A stretch of 12,368 nucleotides of DNA from JBBSEZ01 sp038239195 (GCA_038239195.1 JBBSEZ010000302.1:1-12368), one strand, 5' to 3'; numbered from the stretch's first letter, positions 1-8,076 are shown. A program made the numbers and translations. The notes: a model not told the origin generated them from the letters alone.

Positions 1-168
1 CCCGGAGCGGCGCGGCGCGGGGGCTTGCTGTATGGTGCCAGGGGGGCGGGGAGGCGTCAAGGTTGCGGCGGGGTGGGCAAACGGGCTGGCAGGCTGCTTT
101 CTTGATTTTCGAGGACCGGGCGATCGTTTGCAAGGGGAAAATCGGGCCCCGAACGGGCGCGCTTCCCT
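1..168. other. Left-edge stretch without a recognisable gene
   Basis: I see no convincing coding frame here; the open frames across it are rich in Gly, Arg and Ala and look like GC-rich shadows. Read on the minus strand, just downstream of the stop of the small membrane protein gene, there is a short GCCC/GGGC hairpin with overlapping palindrome (about 141-158) followed by four T residues (141-138). It could be a weak intrinsic terminator for that gene, but the stem is only 4-5 bp, so this is a guess. Confidence 0.35.
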
Positions 169-537
169 TCAGTTGCTCCCCGGCGGGCGATCCGTGACGT
201 TGCCGGGGGGCGGAAGCGGAGCGGGCGGTTTGTTGGTGAAGTCGAAGTTGGGGTCGGGCTGTTCGGGGCGGTCGCGGTAACGCACCTCGCGGAGGCGGGC
301 AGCGCGTTCGTTGAAGAGCTCCCGCTGCGAGGTGCGGTAGGCGCGGGCGCTGTACCAGCGCACGAAGTTGTAGATGGCGAGCAGCGGCAGCATCCACGAG
401 GCCGAAATCTCGGTGCCGCGGATGAGCAGCCGCGTGCTGCCGGTGTACCATTCCCAGCCGATCAGGACGAGGCCCGCCGTCAGCCACAGGATGCCGAGGA
501 TGAGATGCATGGTGCCGTTCTCGGGAGAGGGGCCCAA
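169..537 (-). CDS. Small two-helix membrane protein, unknown function
   Basis: A 122-residue protein that I do not recognise. Residues 11-29 (start HLILGILWLTAGLVLIGWEW) form a hydrophobic helix ending in a Trp-rich interface. A second helix spans about 45-61 (SWMLPLLAIYNFVRWYSA). It is followed by a basic, helical, Arg/Glu-rich stretch (66-90) and a Pro-rich tail (91-122) that is probably disordered and cytoplasmic. The listed start is a TTG with a possible ribosome site (AAGGGAG, 10 nt upstream). An ATG at codon 10 (position 510) would give 113 residues, begins directly at the first helix and is a serious alternative, although no clear ribosome site precedes it. The gene is divergent from the RraA-like gene, with about 145 bp between the two starts. 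That the frame is real is suggested by the well-formed helices; the function is unknown. Confidence 0.6.
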   Translation of the reverse strand: MGPSPENGTMHLILGILWLTAGLVLIGWEWYTGSTRLLIRGTEISASWMLPLLAIYNFVRWYSARAYRTSQRELFNERAARLREVRYRDRPEQPDPNFDFTNKPPAPLPPPGNVTDRPPGSN

Positions 538-682
538 CCGTTCCGCGCTCCCTTATTCTTGGCGGCGCGAGCGTCGCCGGCAACCGGATTGTGCCCCGCG
601 GCCCACGATTTCGCGCTGGCGGCGCCCGCCCTCCGACCATAGGATGCCGGCAACTCCCAAGGCCCGCCCCGAGGTTTCCGCC

Positions 683-1417
683 ATGCCGTCCGTCCCCGCG
701 CTCTCCGCCGCCGACCTGGACCTGCTGCGGCGCTACGACACGCCGACGATCTGCAACGTGGTCGAACTGTTCGACCTCCACCCGCGCACGGCCGGCTACC
801 TGGACGGCCGCATCCAGGCCTGCTACCCCAAGCTGCCCGTCATGGTGGGCTACGCCAGCACCGCCACCTTCCGCTCGGCCGCCCCGCCGCGCGGGGGCAA
901 CGTCTACTCCGGGCTGGACGAACAGGTCGCCTCGTTCGCCGACCTGCCGGGCCCGCCCGTGGTGGTCTTTCAGGACCTCGACAGCCCCGTCGCCGCCGCG
1001 ACCTTCGGCGAGGTGATGTGTACGACCTACAAGACGTTCGGCGCCGTCGGCCTCATCACCAGCGGCGCCGGGCGCGACCTCGATCAGGTGGAGGCGCTCG
1101 ACTTCCCTTGCTTCACCGCGGGGACGATTTGCGCCCACGGCTACTGTCACGTGCCGTCGATCAACGTCCCCGTTCACGTCGGCGGCGTGATGGTGCAGCC
1201 GGGCGACCTGCTGCACGGCGACCGCAACGGCGTGACCGTGGTCCCGCACGCCATCGCCTCGGAGGTGGCCCACGCCTGCGCCGACTTCATGGCGGCGGAG
1301 GCCATCGTGATGGACTACCTCAAGGGTAGTGCCGTCACGCCCAAGGGCTTCGCCCAGGCGCGGGCGGGGTGCAAGGACCGCATCGACGCGCTGGCGCGAC
1401 GGTTGAAGAGGAATTAG
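683..1417 (+). CDS. RraA-like / HMG-aldolase-like family protein
   Basis: A 244-residue member of the RraA-like fold family, which includes 4-hydroxy-4-methyl-2-oxoglutarate (HMG/CHA) aldolases and the RNase E inhibitor RraA. Visible family features are the N-terminal YDTPTICNVVELF (18-30), the metal and substrate motif at E110, R131 and D132 (E-x20-R-D, with G128-A-G-R-D), and the C-terminal VPVHVGGVMVQPGD (162-175) followed by GDRNGVTVVP (179-188). The retained Arg-Asp pair is what HMG aldolases use to bind substrate and a divalent metal, so a lyase acting on a small oxo-acid is more likely than RNase E control; the true substrate cannot be read. I chose the ATG at 683 because GAGG lies 8 nt upstream. 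An ATG at 644 lacks such a site, and the longer open frame upstream of it looks non-coding. The last codons and TAG stop lie inside the inverted repeat that follows. Confidence 0.85.
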   Translation: MPSVPALSAADLDLLRRYDTPTICNVVELFDLHPRTAGYLDGRIQACYPKLPVMVGYASTATFRSAAPPRGGNVYSGLDEQVASFADLPGPPVVVFQDLDSPVAAATFGEVMCTTYKTFGAVGLITSGAGRDLDQVEALDFPCFTAGTICAHGYCHVPSINVPVHVGGVMVQPGDLLHGDRNGVTVVPHAIASEVAHACADFMAAEAIVMDYLKGSAVTPKGFAQARAGCKDRIDALARRLKRN

Positions 1418-1547
1418 CCACAGATGAACACAGATGAACACAGATGGAAGAAGGAAGGATCGAAGGACTATCGGATTTTCTGTCCTCTTCTGTCTTATCC
1501 GTGTTCATCTGTGTTCATCTGTGTTCATCTGTGGCTAATTCTTCTTC
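1405..1547. repeat. Dispersed-type inverted repeat built from CACAGATGAA units
   Basis: Two arms, 1412-1446 and 1506-1540, are perfect 35-nt reverse complements. Seven more flanking bases on each side (1405-1411 and 1541-1547) pair with one mismatch. Each arm holds three copies of CACAGATG separated by AA. The roughly 59-nt interior is AG-rich on the left and TC-rich on the right, so it could pair partly and extend the hairpin. The TAG stop of the RraA-like gene (1415-1417) lies in the left arm and the last codons of that gene (Lys-Arg-Asn) also come from it. Translated, the repeat gives NTDEHR and CVHLWL peptides, which I associate with spurious annotations in planctomycete and other environmental genomes. 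No transposase is present. It may act as a terminator or mRNA-end stabiliser between the RraA-like gene and glpD. Confidence 0.9.
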
Positions 1548-1559
1548 GTGGGACGTGGC

Positions 1560-3074
1560 ATGAAACGGGACTTGCATGCCCTCGGGGGCGGGCCGTTCGA
1601 CCTGCTGATACTGGGCGGCGGCATCACCGGCGCCGGCGTCGCCCTCGACGCGACCTTGCGCGGGGCGCGGGTGGCGCTGATCGACAAGGGCGATTTCGCC
1701 TCCGGCACGACGAGCATTTCGTCCAAGCTCGTCCACGGCGGGCTGCGCTACCTCGAACACGGCGCGTTCGGCCTGGTCTGGGAGGCCCTCCACGAACGCG
1801 CCAACCTGCTCCACAACGCACCCCATCTGGTGCGCCCGCTGCGCTTCGTCCTGCCGTTCTACCGCGGCGCGCGCGTGCCCGCGTGGAAGTGGCGCGTCGG
1901 ACTGCTGCTCTACGACCTCCTTTCCGGGCGCAACAACCTTCACCGCAGCGGGGCCTTGCCGCTGGCCCAGGTGCGCCGCGCTCATCCTGGCTTGCTCGCC
2001 CACAAGCTGATCGGCGGGGCCGAATACTTCGACGCCCAGATGGACGACGCCCGCCTGTGCATCGAGGTGTTGCGCACGGCGGCCGTGCACGGCGCGGCCG
2101 TCGCCAACTACGTCGAGGCCGTGGAGCTCGAGCGCGTCGCCGGGCAAGTCGTAGGCGTGTGCGCCATCGACCGCGTCGGGGGTGGCGAGGTGCGCATCGC
2201 GGCGCGGCAGGTACTCAACGCGACGGGGCCCTGGGCCGACGAGGTGCGCCGGTTGGTCGGCGACGACGAACCGCTGCTCCAGCCGACGCGAGGGGCGCAT
2301 CTGGTGGCGCCGGGGCGCGGCCTCACGTCGGCGTATCTGTTTCTGCACCCGCGCGACGGCCGGGTCTTCTTCGTCATTCCCTGGCTGGGGAAGACGCTCC
2401 TCGGCACCACCGACACCGATCACACCGGCCCGCCCGACGACGCGAGCACGACCGAGGAGGACGTCGCGTATCTGCTGGAAGGCCACAATCATCATCTGGC
2501 GCCCGCGCTGGATCGGGCCGACCTCCTGGGCACTTTCGCCGGCCTGCGCCCTTTGCTGCGCGCGACGCCGGGCGAGCCGTCGGCGCGCTCGCGCGAGTAT
2601 CGACTCGTGCGCTCGCCATCGGGCCTGTTGACGGTTGCCGGGGGAAAATACACGACCTATCGCCACGTGGCAGAAGTCGTCACCGACGAGGTGATGCGCT
2701 CGCTGGGGCGAAAGCGCCGGTGCCGGACGCGGGCTTTCAAACTGGACGGGGCGCCCGAGGGGGAGTGGGAGGAGTTCGAGCGCACGGCCATCGCCCGGTT
2801 GCGGGACCGTCATCAACTCGATGATCCGACGGCGCGGCACCTCGTGAGGCGCTATGGTCGGCGGGTTGAGGACGTGGCGCGCTATCTAAAGCGAGATCGG
2901 ACGTTATCCGCGCCGGTGGTCGAGGGGGAGCCCGACCTGCGCGCGGAACTGGCCTACCAGCGCGATCGAGAGATGGTGGTGCGGCCGGCGGACTTTCTGT
3001 TGCGGCGGACGCGGCTTGGGCTGTTTCGGCCAGAGTTGCTTGTGGGACAGGCTTTCCAGCCTGTTGTTGGATGA
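1560..3074 (+). CDS. glpD: Glycerol-3-phosphate dehydrogenase, FAD-dependent
   Basis: A 504-residue enzyme oxidising sn-glycerol 3-phosphate to dihydroxyacetone phosphate with FAD, passing electrons to quinone at the inner membrane face. The dinucleotide-binding motif LILGGGITGAG is at residues 16-26. The GlpD signature S48-GTTSISSKLVHGGLRYLEHG runs to 68. GLRPL and the substrate/FAD segment GGKYTTYR follow, then a C-terminal helical domain (about 395-490, including RYGRRVEDVARYL and FLLRRTRLGL). Length matches the family. The ATG at 1560 is preferred; an in-frame GTG at 1548 touches the upstream repeat and would add only four residues. The ribosome site is weak. The last nine residues (GQAFQPVVG in part) and the stop are encoded by an inverted repeat, so the native C-terminus has been replaced or extended. 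No glpK or glpF is seen nearby. Confidence 0.95.
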   Translation: MKRDLHALGGGPFDLLILGGGITGAGVALDATLRGARVALIDKGDFASGTTSISSKLVHGGLRYLEHGAFGLVWEALHERANLLHNAPHLVRPLRFVLPFYRGARVPAWKWRVGLLLYDLLSGRNNLHRSGALPLAQVRRAHPGLLAHKLIGGAEYFDAQMDDARLCIEVLRTAAVHGAAVANYVEAVELERVAGQVVGVCAIDRVGGGEVRIAARQVLNATGPWADEVRRLVGDDEPLLQPTRGAHLVAPGRGLTSAYLFLHPRDGRVFFVIPWLGKTLLGTTDTDHTGPPDDASTTEEDVAYLLEGHNHHLAPALDRADLLGTFAGLRPLLRATPGEPSARSREYRLVRSPSGLLTVAGGKYTTYRHVAEVVTDEVMRSLGRKRRCRTRAFKLDGAPEGEWEEFERTAIARLRDRHQLDDPTARHLVRRYGRRVEDVARYLKRDRTLSAPVVEGEPDLRAELAYQRDREMVVRPADFLLRRTRLGLFRPELLVGQAFQPVVG

Positions 3075-3100
3075 GGGCCGACAGGCTGGAAAGCCTGTCT
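3045..3100. repeat. Inverted repeat acting as a shared 3' end of two convergent genes
   Basis: Arms 3046-3064 (GACAGGCTTTCCAGCCTGT) and 3081-3099 are perfect 19-bp reverse complements with a 16-nt loop; 3045 and 3100 can add a G-T pair. The glpD stop (TGA, 3072-3074) lies in the loop, and the stop of the convergent M20 gene (TAA read on the minus strand, 3102-3100) starts at the outer edge. Both transcripts would carry the hairpin at their end, so a bidirectional terminator or RNA-stabilising role is likely, although no strong U-run follows on either strand. The arm sequence translates as GQAFQPV or GWKACPT, peptides I know as a recurrent dispersed repeat in planctomycete genomes; its spread is recalled from general knowledge, not tested here. 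Confidence 0.9.
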
Positions 3101-4257
3101 TACGAGTCGCACGCCAGTCGGTACAGCACCTCGCTGGCCTGCTCCACCTCTTCCAGCGCCACCCACTCGTCGCACGTGTGCGCCTGCGCGATGTCGCCCG
3201 GCCCGAACACAACCGACGGGATGCCCGCCTCCGCCAGCGTCGAGGCGTCGGTCCCGTAAGGCACCGCCAGCACCTGGTGCGAGCCCGCCACGCGGTCGAT
3301 CGCCTTGCCCAGCCGCTCGATCAGTTCCTCCGACCCCGTCGGGCTCAGCGCCGGACAGTTCAGCCACGGCTCGGAACAGGCGAAGGAGACAGCCGGATCG
3401 ACGCGTTCGCGCAGATAGGCGAGCAAATGGCCCGGCAGGGCGCGCGGCTCCTCCCCCGGCAACGCTCTCCGATCGACCTCGACGCGACACCGATCGGGCA
3501 CGGTGTTGACGCTCGTTCCGCCCTCGATCACGCCGACGCTCAACGTCGCCGGCCCCAGGAGCGGGTCCGAGCGCGTCGCGCGCAACTCTTCGGCGAAGCG
3601 CTCCACGTGCGGCAAGACGCCGGCCATGTGGTAGATGGCGTTGACGCCCAGCTCCGGCCGGGAGCTGTGGCACGACCGCCCGCTCGTCGTCACGTACCAG
3701 CGCACCACGCCCTTGTGGGCATGGACGATCCGCAAGTTGGTCGGCTCCGCGACCACCGCGCGAATGGGGCCGGTGCCACCGCGCCGCATGTCGTCCTTGA
3801 CCAGGCGCTGCACGCCGAGGAACGTGTGCTCCTCATCGACCGCGCAGGCCATGACGACGCGCACCGCCCCGGCCGGCTTCTGGTGGACCAGCCGGGCGAA
3901 CGCGGCGAGCATCGCGGACATCCCGCCTTTGACGTCGCAGGCGCCGCGGCCGTAGAGCCGGCCGCCCTCGATGCGCGCCCCGAACGGGTCGATGGTCATG
4001 TGATCGGTCGGCACCGTGTCCTGGTGGGCCTCGAAGATCAGCGTCGAGGTGGCGCCAGGGGGCGCCAGCCAGGCCACGATGTTCTCGCGCTGCGCGGCGA
4101 CGCGCTGCCGCTCGTACGGCACGCCGAGGGCGCGGAAGAAGTGTTCGAGGTAGTCGGTGACGCGGTACTCGTAGAGGTTGGGGCCGGTGAGCGGGCGGCC
4201 CATCGGGTTGACGCTGGGCAGGGCCACGAGGTCGGCCAGTAGGCGGGTGGTCTCCAT
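3100..4257 (-). CDS. M20-family metallopeptidase/deacetylase (ArgE/DapE type)
   Basis: A 385-residue zinc hydrolase of the ArgE/DapE/carboxypeptidase G2 family, probably cytoplasmic since no signal peptide is seen. Metal and catalytic residues are all present: H78 and D80 (EAHQDTVPT), bridging D108 (GRGACDVKGGMSAML), catalytic base E142 with E143 (VDEEHTFLG), E171 (VAEPTNLRIVHAHKG) and the C-terminal H360 (AQAHTCDEW). The dimerisation-domain His is H197 (SCHSSRPELGVNAI). The EPT-x9-HKG segment resembles acetylornithine deacetylases, but no arginine or lysine synthesis genes flank it, so the substrate is left open. The ATG at 4257 has AGGGAG six to seven bases upstream; the open frame continues 20 codons further without a better site. 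A consensus TTGACA (minus strand, 4324-4319) lies upstream, but no good -10 box follows at normal spacing. The stop codon abuts the shared inverted repeat. Confidence 0.9.
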   Translation of the reverse strand: METTRLLADLVALPSVNPMGRPLTGPNLYEYRVTDYLEHFFRALGVPYERQRVAAQRENIVAWLAPPGATSTLIFEAHQDTVPTDHMTIDPFGARIEGGRLYGRGACDVKGGMSAMLAAFARLVHQKPAGAVRVVMACAVDEEHTFLGVQRLVKDDMRRGGTGPIRAVVAEPTNLRIVHAHKGVVRWYVTTSGRSCHSSRPELGVNAIYHMAGVLPHVERFAEELRATRSDPLLGPATLSVGVIEGGTSVNTVPDRCRVEVDRRALPGEEPRALPGHLLAYLRERVDPAVSFACSEPWLNCPALSPTGSEELIERLGKAIDRVAGSHQVLAVPYGTDASTLAEAGIPSVVFGPGDIAQAHTCDEWVALEEVEQASEVLYRLACDS

Positions 4258-4359
4258 CCTGCTCCCTTCCGGCTTGGGGCTGGCCTTCACCGTAACGCGC
4301 CAGCGCGGGAGCGGCAACTGTCAAATCCACCCGTGCCCTTCCGGGCGCGAGCTATTTCC

Positions 4360-4716
4360 TCACCCCTCTCGCCCGGCGGGAGGTGCGGCGGCCGTGTAGT
4401 TGTCCGCCGCGCGGGCCAGGTCGAGCAGGGCCGTGTAGGGGGGGAAGACCGTGTGCCGGCCGATCTTGCCGACGCGCTCGGCCTCGTTGGCGAGCTGCAT
4501 GAGCGCGACCAGAGAGGGGGCGTGGCGGCGGCCACACTCCAGGCAAACGGGCTGCTGCGTCTCCGCCAGCACGAGTTGCGTGCCGGCGCTCGCGACGGCC
4601 GGTTGGCCGCAAGCCCCGCACGGGTCGTTCGTGGCGCTGGGCTTCCACTGGAGCATGAGCTGCGTCATCTTCGGTTGGCCTTGCTTGTCAGTCGTAACTA
4701 CGTGGCACGCCCACAA
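4360..4716 (-). CDS. Small four-cysteine zinc-ribbon protein, unknown function
   Basis: A 118-residue protein I cannot name. C33-x2-C36 (DPCGACGQPAV) and C58-x2-C61 (PVCLECGRRHAP) make a classic zinc-ribbon/knuckle pair 21 residues apart. Around it are a beta-like N-terminal segment (WACHVVTTDKQGQPKMTQL) and a helical C-terminal half (68-108, LVALMQLANEAERVGKIG). The tail APPAGREG is short and probably disordered. The start is placed at a TTG because AGGAGG sits exactly six bases upstream; the internal ATG at 4668 would drop 16 residues that read as normal protein and has no good ribosome site. An upstream ATG (4776) is also in frame, but its extra residues are Arg/Gly-rich. The gene lies 102 bp upstream of the M20 gene on the same strand and is divergent from sucC. 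A nucleic-acid or protein-binding adaptor is possible; nothing more can be claimed. Confidence 0.7.
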   Translation of the reverse strand: MWACHVVTTDKQGQPKMTQLMLQWKPSATNDPCGACGQPAVASAGTQLVLAETQQPVCLECGRRHAPSLVALMQLANEAERVGKIGRHTVFPPYTALLDLARAADNYTAAAPPAGREG

Positions 4717-4983
4717 ATCGATCCTCCTGCTCTCGCCCGGGACGTCCCTGCCCCCTCCCCTCCACGTCCTTAACATCGACCCCCCGCGATGAAAAGTTCG
4801 CGCTCTGTTTCTCCTTTTCTCTCCCTCTCCCCTCCCAAACAACAGGCCGGCCCTGTTCTGCAACTCTTGCCGCCTTGGGAAGCTGAGACGGTCGGGCCAG
4901 GACGTTCGGCCCCTGCCAGCCCGATGCGAGCGTCCTATAACAGCAAACACCGGCCGACTTCTCCCACTCCCGAGGGCTTTGGC
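4717..4983. promoter_or_regulatory. Divergent control region between the zinc-ribbon gene and sucC
   Basis: This 267-bp stretch must carry the sucC promoter and probably that of the minus-strand genes. Three elements are visible. A 29-nt pure pyrimidine run (4808-4836) has a homopurine complement. AACAGG (4841-4846) and CCTGTT (4852-4857) form a 6-bp inverted repeat with a 5-nt loop, like a small operator or hairpin. TATAAC (4936-4941) lies 42 bases before the sucC start and resembles a -10 box, but no acceptable -35 box is found at 16-18 bp from it. GAGGG lies eight bases before the sucC ATG. I see no known riboswitch or RNA gene here. Confidence 0.4.
4723..4728 (-). promoter_or_regulatory. 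Consensus ribosome binding site fixing a TTG start
   Basis: AGGAGG on the minus strand, followed by a 6-nt spacer and TTG at 4716. This is the best Shine-Dalgarno match in the window and is the main reason to start the zinc-ribbon protein at TTG rather than at the ATG 16 codons downstream. Confidence 0.6.
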
Positions 4984-6171
<1,188 letters not shown>

Positions 6172-6199
6172 GCAGCGCGTACGTCACGGAGGTACAGTC

Positions 6200-6772
6200 A
6201 TGAGTACCGTAGCGACCCAGGGCCTCACGGCGGACGATTTCTGGGAACTTGCCAGCCGGCCTGAGAACCAGGGGAAACGCCTCGAGCTCGAGCGCGGGGA
6301 GGTGGTCGAGATGTCGTCACCCGGGGAACGACACGGCGCCTTGTGTGTGTGGATCGGCTACCTGCTGTTGAGCTACGTCATCCGGCGCGGTTCGGGCGTC
6401 GTATGCAGCAACGACACAGGGCTTTTGGTGGAGCAAGGCCCTGACACGGTTCGCGGGCCCGACGTAATGTTGTTTGGGGAATCTCGCTCCCTCGACCAAC
6501 TGAGCCCGAAGTATTCGACTCGCATCCCGCACCTGATTGTGGAAGTCCTCTCGCCCACCGACCAGATGACAAAGGTGAACCTCCGCATCACCCAGTATCT
6601 CGCCCGCGGCGTGTCCCTGGTGTGGCTCGTGGATCCCGAGGTCCGGAGCGTGACCGTCTATCGTCCCGGCCAGGGCCACCGCGTCGTGGATGAAACGGAA
6701 GAACTGACTGGCGAAGACGTGTTGCCGGACTTGCGACTCCGTGTTGCCGAAATGTTCAAGCTGCCGGGGTAA
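6200..6772 (+). CDS. Uma2-family (DUF820) putative endonuclease
   Basis: A 190-residue protein of the Uma2/DUF820 family, which has a PD-(D/E)xK restriction-endonuclease-like fold. Matching segments in order are an N-terminal TADDFWELA, the strand pair RLELERGEVVEMSSPGERH (27-45), VRGPDVMLF with D88, IVEVLSPTDQMTK (113-125) with candidate E115 and K125, and the C-terminal GVSLVWLVDPEVRSVTVYRP. The putative catalytic residues are retained, so the protein is probably not dead. The family is heavily expanded in cyanobacteria and planctomycetes and its cellular role is not established. GGAGG lies about seven bases before the ATG. It starts only 28 bp after the sucC stop and the next gene starts 21 bp after it, so co-transcription with sucC and sucD is expected. 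Its place inside a TCA-cycle operon is unusual and may be due to insertion of a mobile single gene. Confidence 0.88.
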   Translation: MSTVATQGLTADDFWELASRPENQGKRLELERGEVVEMSSPGERHGALCVWIGYLLLSYVIRRGSGVVCSNDTGLLVEQGPDTVRGPDVMLFGESRSLDQLSPKYSTRIPHLIVEVLSPTDQMTKVNLRITQYLARGVSLVWLVDPEVRSVTVYRPGQGHRVVDETEELTGEDVLPDLRLRVAEMFKLPG

Positions 6773-6793
6773 CGATCCCACAGAGGCCGCCCC

Positions 6794-7123
6794 ATGAACG
6801 ACCACGACCAGGCCCTCGCCGACCTGCACGCCGACCTCGGCTACAAGCGGCTGAAACCGACCTGGGCCAAGCTCGAAATCCTCCTCGGCCTGTCCGCATC
6901 AGGCGCCGGGCTGTTGGCGGCACAGTACGCCCTCTCCCGTCCGGACGCCGACATCGCCTGGGGCCTGGTCTTCGGGGGATTGGCCCTGTTCGTGTTGGGA
7001 GGCTATCTGGCCCTGGCGGGGCACCGCAGCCATCTGTATCAGTCGAACAACGCCCTGGCGGCGTACCTGAGCGCGAAGATCCACTCCTTGACAAAGGCAG
7101 GTTCGCATGAGCATCCTCGTTGA
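6794..7123 (+). CDS. Small two-helix membrane protein between sucC and sucD
   Basis: A 109-residue protein with no family that I recognise. Residues 1-27 are polar and helical, including DLHADLGYKRLKPTWAKLE. Two hydrophobic helices follow (28-48, rich in Leu, Gly and Ala; 55-76, WGLVFGGLALFVLGGYLAL) with a short Pro/Asp turn, suggesting a hairpin in the inner membrane with both ends on the same side. The tail (77-109) is polar and His-rich. GAGG lies nine bases before the ATG. The gene starts 21 bp after the Uma2 gene, and its last 17 bases overlap the start of sucD in another frame, which implies translational coupling. It could tether or modulate an operon partner, but that is only inferred from position. 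Confidence 0.72.
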   Translation: MNDHDQALADLHADLGYKRLKPTWAKLEILLGLSASGAGLLAAQYALSRPDADIAWGLVFGGLALFVLGGYLALAGHRSHLYQSNNALAAYLSAKIHSLTKAGSHEHPR

Positions 7124-7982
7124 CAAGAACACGCGCCTTCTCGTGCAGGGCCTCGGCAAGGCCGGCACCTCGCACGCCAAGGCCTGCCGCGAGTACGGCA
7201 CGCAGATCGTCGGCGCCGTCAAGCCCGGCAAGGGAGGGACGACGCAGGACGACTTCCCCCTCTTCAACACCGTCGCCGAGGCCGTGCGCAAGACCGGCGC
7301 CAACGCGACGATGATCTTCGTCCCTGCCTCCGGGGCCGCCGACGCCATCATGGAGGCCGCCGACGCGGGCGTTGCCCTGATCGTCGCCATCACCGAGGGC
7401 ATTCCCGTCCTCGACATGGCCAAGGTCATGCGCTTTCTGCCCGGCAAGGCATCGCGGCTGATCGGCCCCAACTGCCCGGGCATCATCACGCCCGGGGCGT
7501 GCAAGATCGGCATCATGCCGGGCTACATCCACAAACCGGGCCCGATCGGGGTGATTAGCCGCAGCGGCACGCTCACCTACGAGGCCGTCTGGCAGTTGAC
7601 GAACCTCGGCCTCGGCCAATCGACCTGCGTGGGCATCGGCGGCGACCCGATCATCGGCACGACGCAGATCGACCTGTTGAAGTTGTTCGAGGCCGACCCG
7701 CAGACCGAGGCGATCCTGATGATGGGCGAGATCGGCGGCAACGCCGAGGAGCGCGCCGCCGAGTACGTCAAGGCGCACGTGAAGAAGCCGGTGGCGGCGT
7801 TCATCGCCGGCCAGACGGCCCCGCCCGGCAAGCGCATGGGGCACGCCGGCGCCATCATCAGCGGCGGCAGCGGGACCGCCGCGGAGAAGATCGCCGCGCT
7901 GAGGGCGGCGAACATCGCGGTGGCCGACAGCCCGGCCGACCTCGGCGTCACGGTCCAGCGGGCGATGAAGGGCAAGGCGTGA
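7107..7982 (+). CDS. sucD: Succinyl-CoA synthetase alpha subunit
   Basis: A 291-residue alpha subunit, which binds CoA and carries the phosphohistidine intermediate. Conserved features are MSILVDKNTR at the start, VKPGKGGTT (38-46), the GPNCPGIITPGACKIGIMPG segment (120-139), SRSGTLTYE (151-159), GIGGDPIIG (177-184), E208 in MGEIGG, and the catalytic H246 in GKRMGHAGAIISGGSGTA. One oddity: the first Rossmann/CoA loop reads QGLGKAGT (14-21), where the family usually has QGFTG-x-x-GT, so one residue is missing. The ATG lies inside the 3' end of the preceding membrane-protein gene, with AGG as a modest ribosome site, which fits translational coupling. The subunit should pair with the SucC encoded upstream. 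A GC-rich hairpin follows the gene. Confidence 0.97.
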   Translation: MSILVDKNTRLLVQGLGKAGTSHAKACREYGTQIVGAVKPGKGGTTQDDFPLFNTVAEAVRKTGANATMIFVPASGAADAIMEAADAGVALIVAITEGIPVLDMAKVMRFLPGKASRLIGPNCPGIITPGACKIGIMPGYIHKPGPIGVISRSGTLTYEAVWQLTNLGLGQSTCVGIGGDPIIGTTQIDLLKLFEADPQTEAILMMGEIGGNAEERAAEYVKAHVKKPVAAFIAGQTAPPGKRMGHAGAIISGGSGTAAEKIAALRAANIAVADSPADLGVTVQRAMKGKA

Positions 7983-8050
7983 TTCGCCACGCTGGGCGAG
8001 CCCTCGGAGGATGCGCCCGGTGCGACAGCCAACCTGTTTTCGAGGGGGGG

Positions 8051-8076
8051 CCTGGGGGGTGGGCGCCCCCCACAGG
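8051..8076. terminator. GC-rich hairpin between convergent sucD and small secreted gene
   Basis: TGGGGGG (8053-8059) pairs perfectly with CCCCCCA (8066-8072) across a 6-nt loop; flanking CC/GG bases (8051-8052 and 8075-8076) can add pairs with a bulge. It lies 68 bp after the sucD stop and just past the stop of the convergent small secreted gene (8082). There is no U-run, so it is not a textbook intrinsic terminator on either strand, but its position between two converging genes suggests a transcription end or RNA-stability element. A weaker TCGCC/GGCGA hairpin occurs right after the sucD stop (about 7984-8000). Confidence 0.4.

Noticed and set aside
374..682. N-terminal extension of the RraA-like frame
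   Set aside because: It overlaps the divergent membrane protein gene, is Arg/Pro-rich and unrelated to the family; the ATG at 683 has a better ribosome site.
1412..1540. Possible CRISPR-like array from the CACAGATGAA units
   Set aside because: Units are only 10 bp with no spacers and are arranged as an inverted repeat; no cas genes are nearby.
1424..2824. Plus-strand frame starting NTDEHR inside the inverted repeat
   Set aside because: It overlaps glpD in another frame; its start lies in the repeat and the rest is Arg-rich shadow sequence.
1515..2840. Minus-strand frame of about 440 residues opposite glpD
   Set aside because: glpD shows full family motifs on the plus strand; the antisense product has no recognisable motif.
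3016..4242. Plus-strand frame of about 400 residues opposite the M20 gene
   Set aside because: Rich in Arg, His and Asp as a mirror of the M20 gene, whose catalytic residues are all readable on the minus strand.
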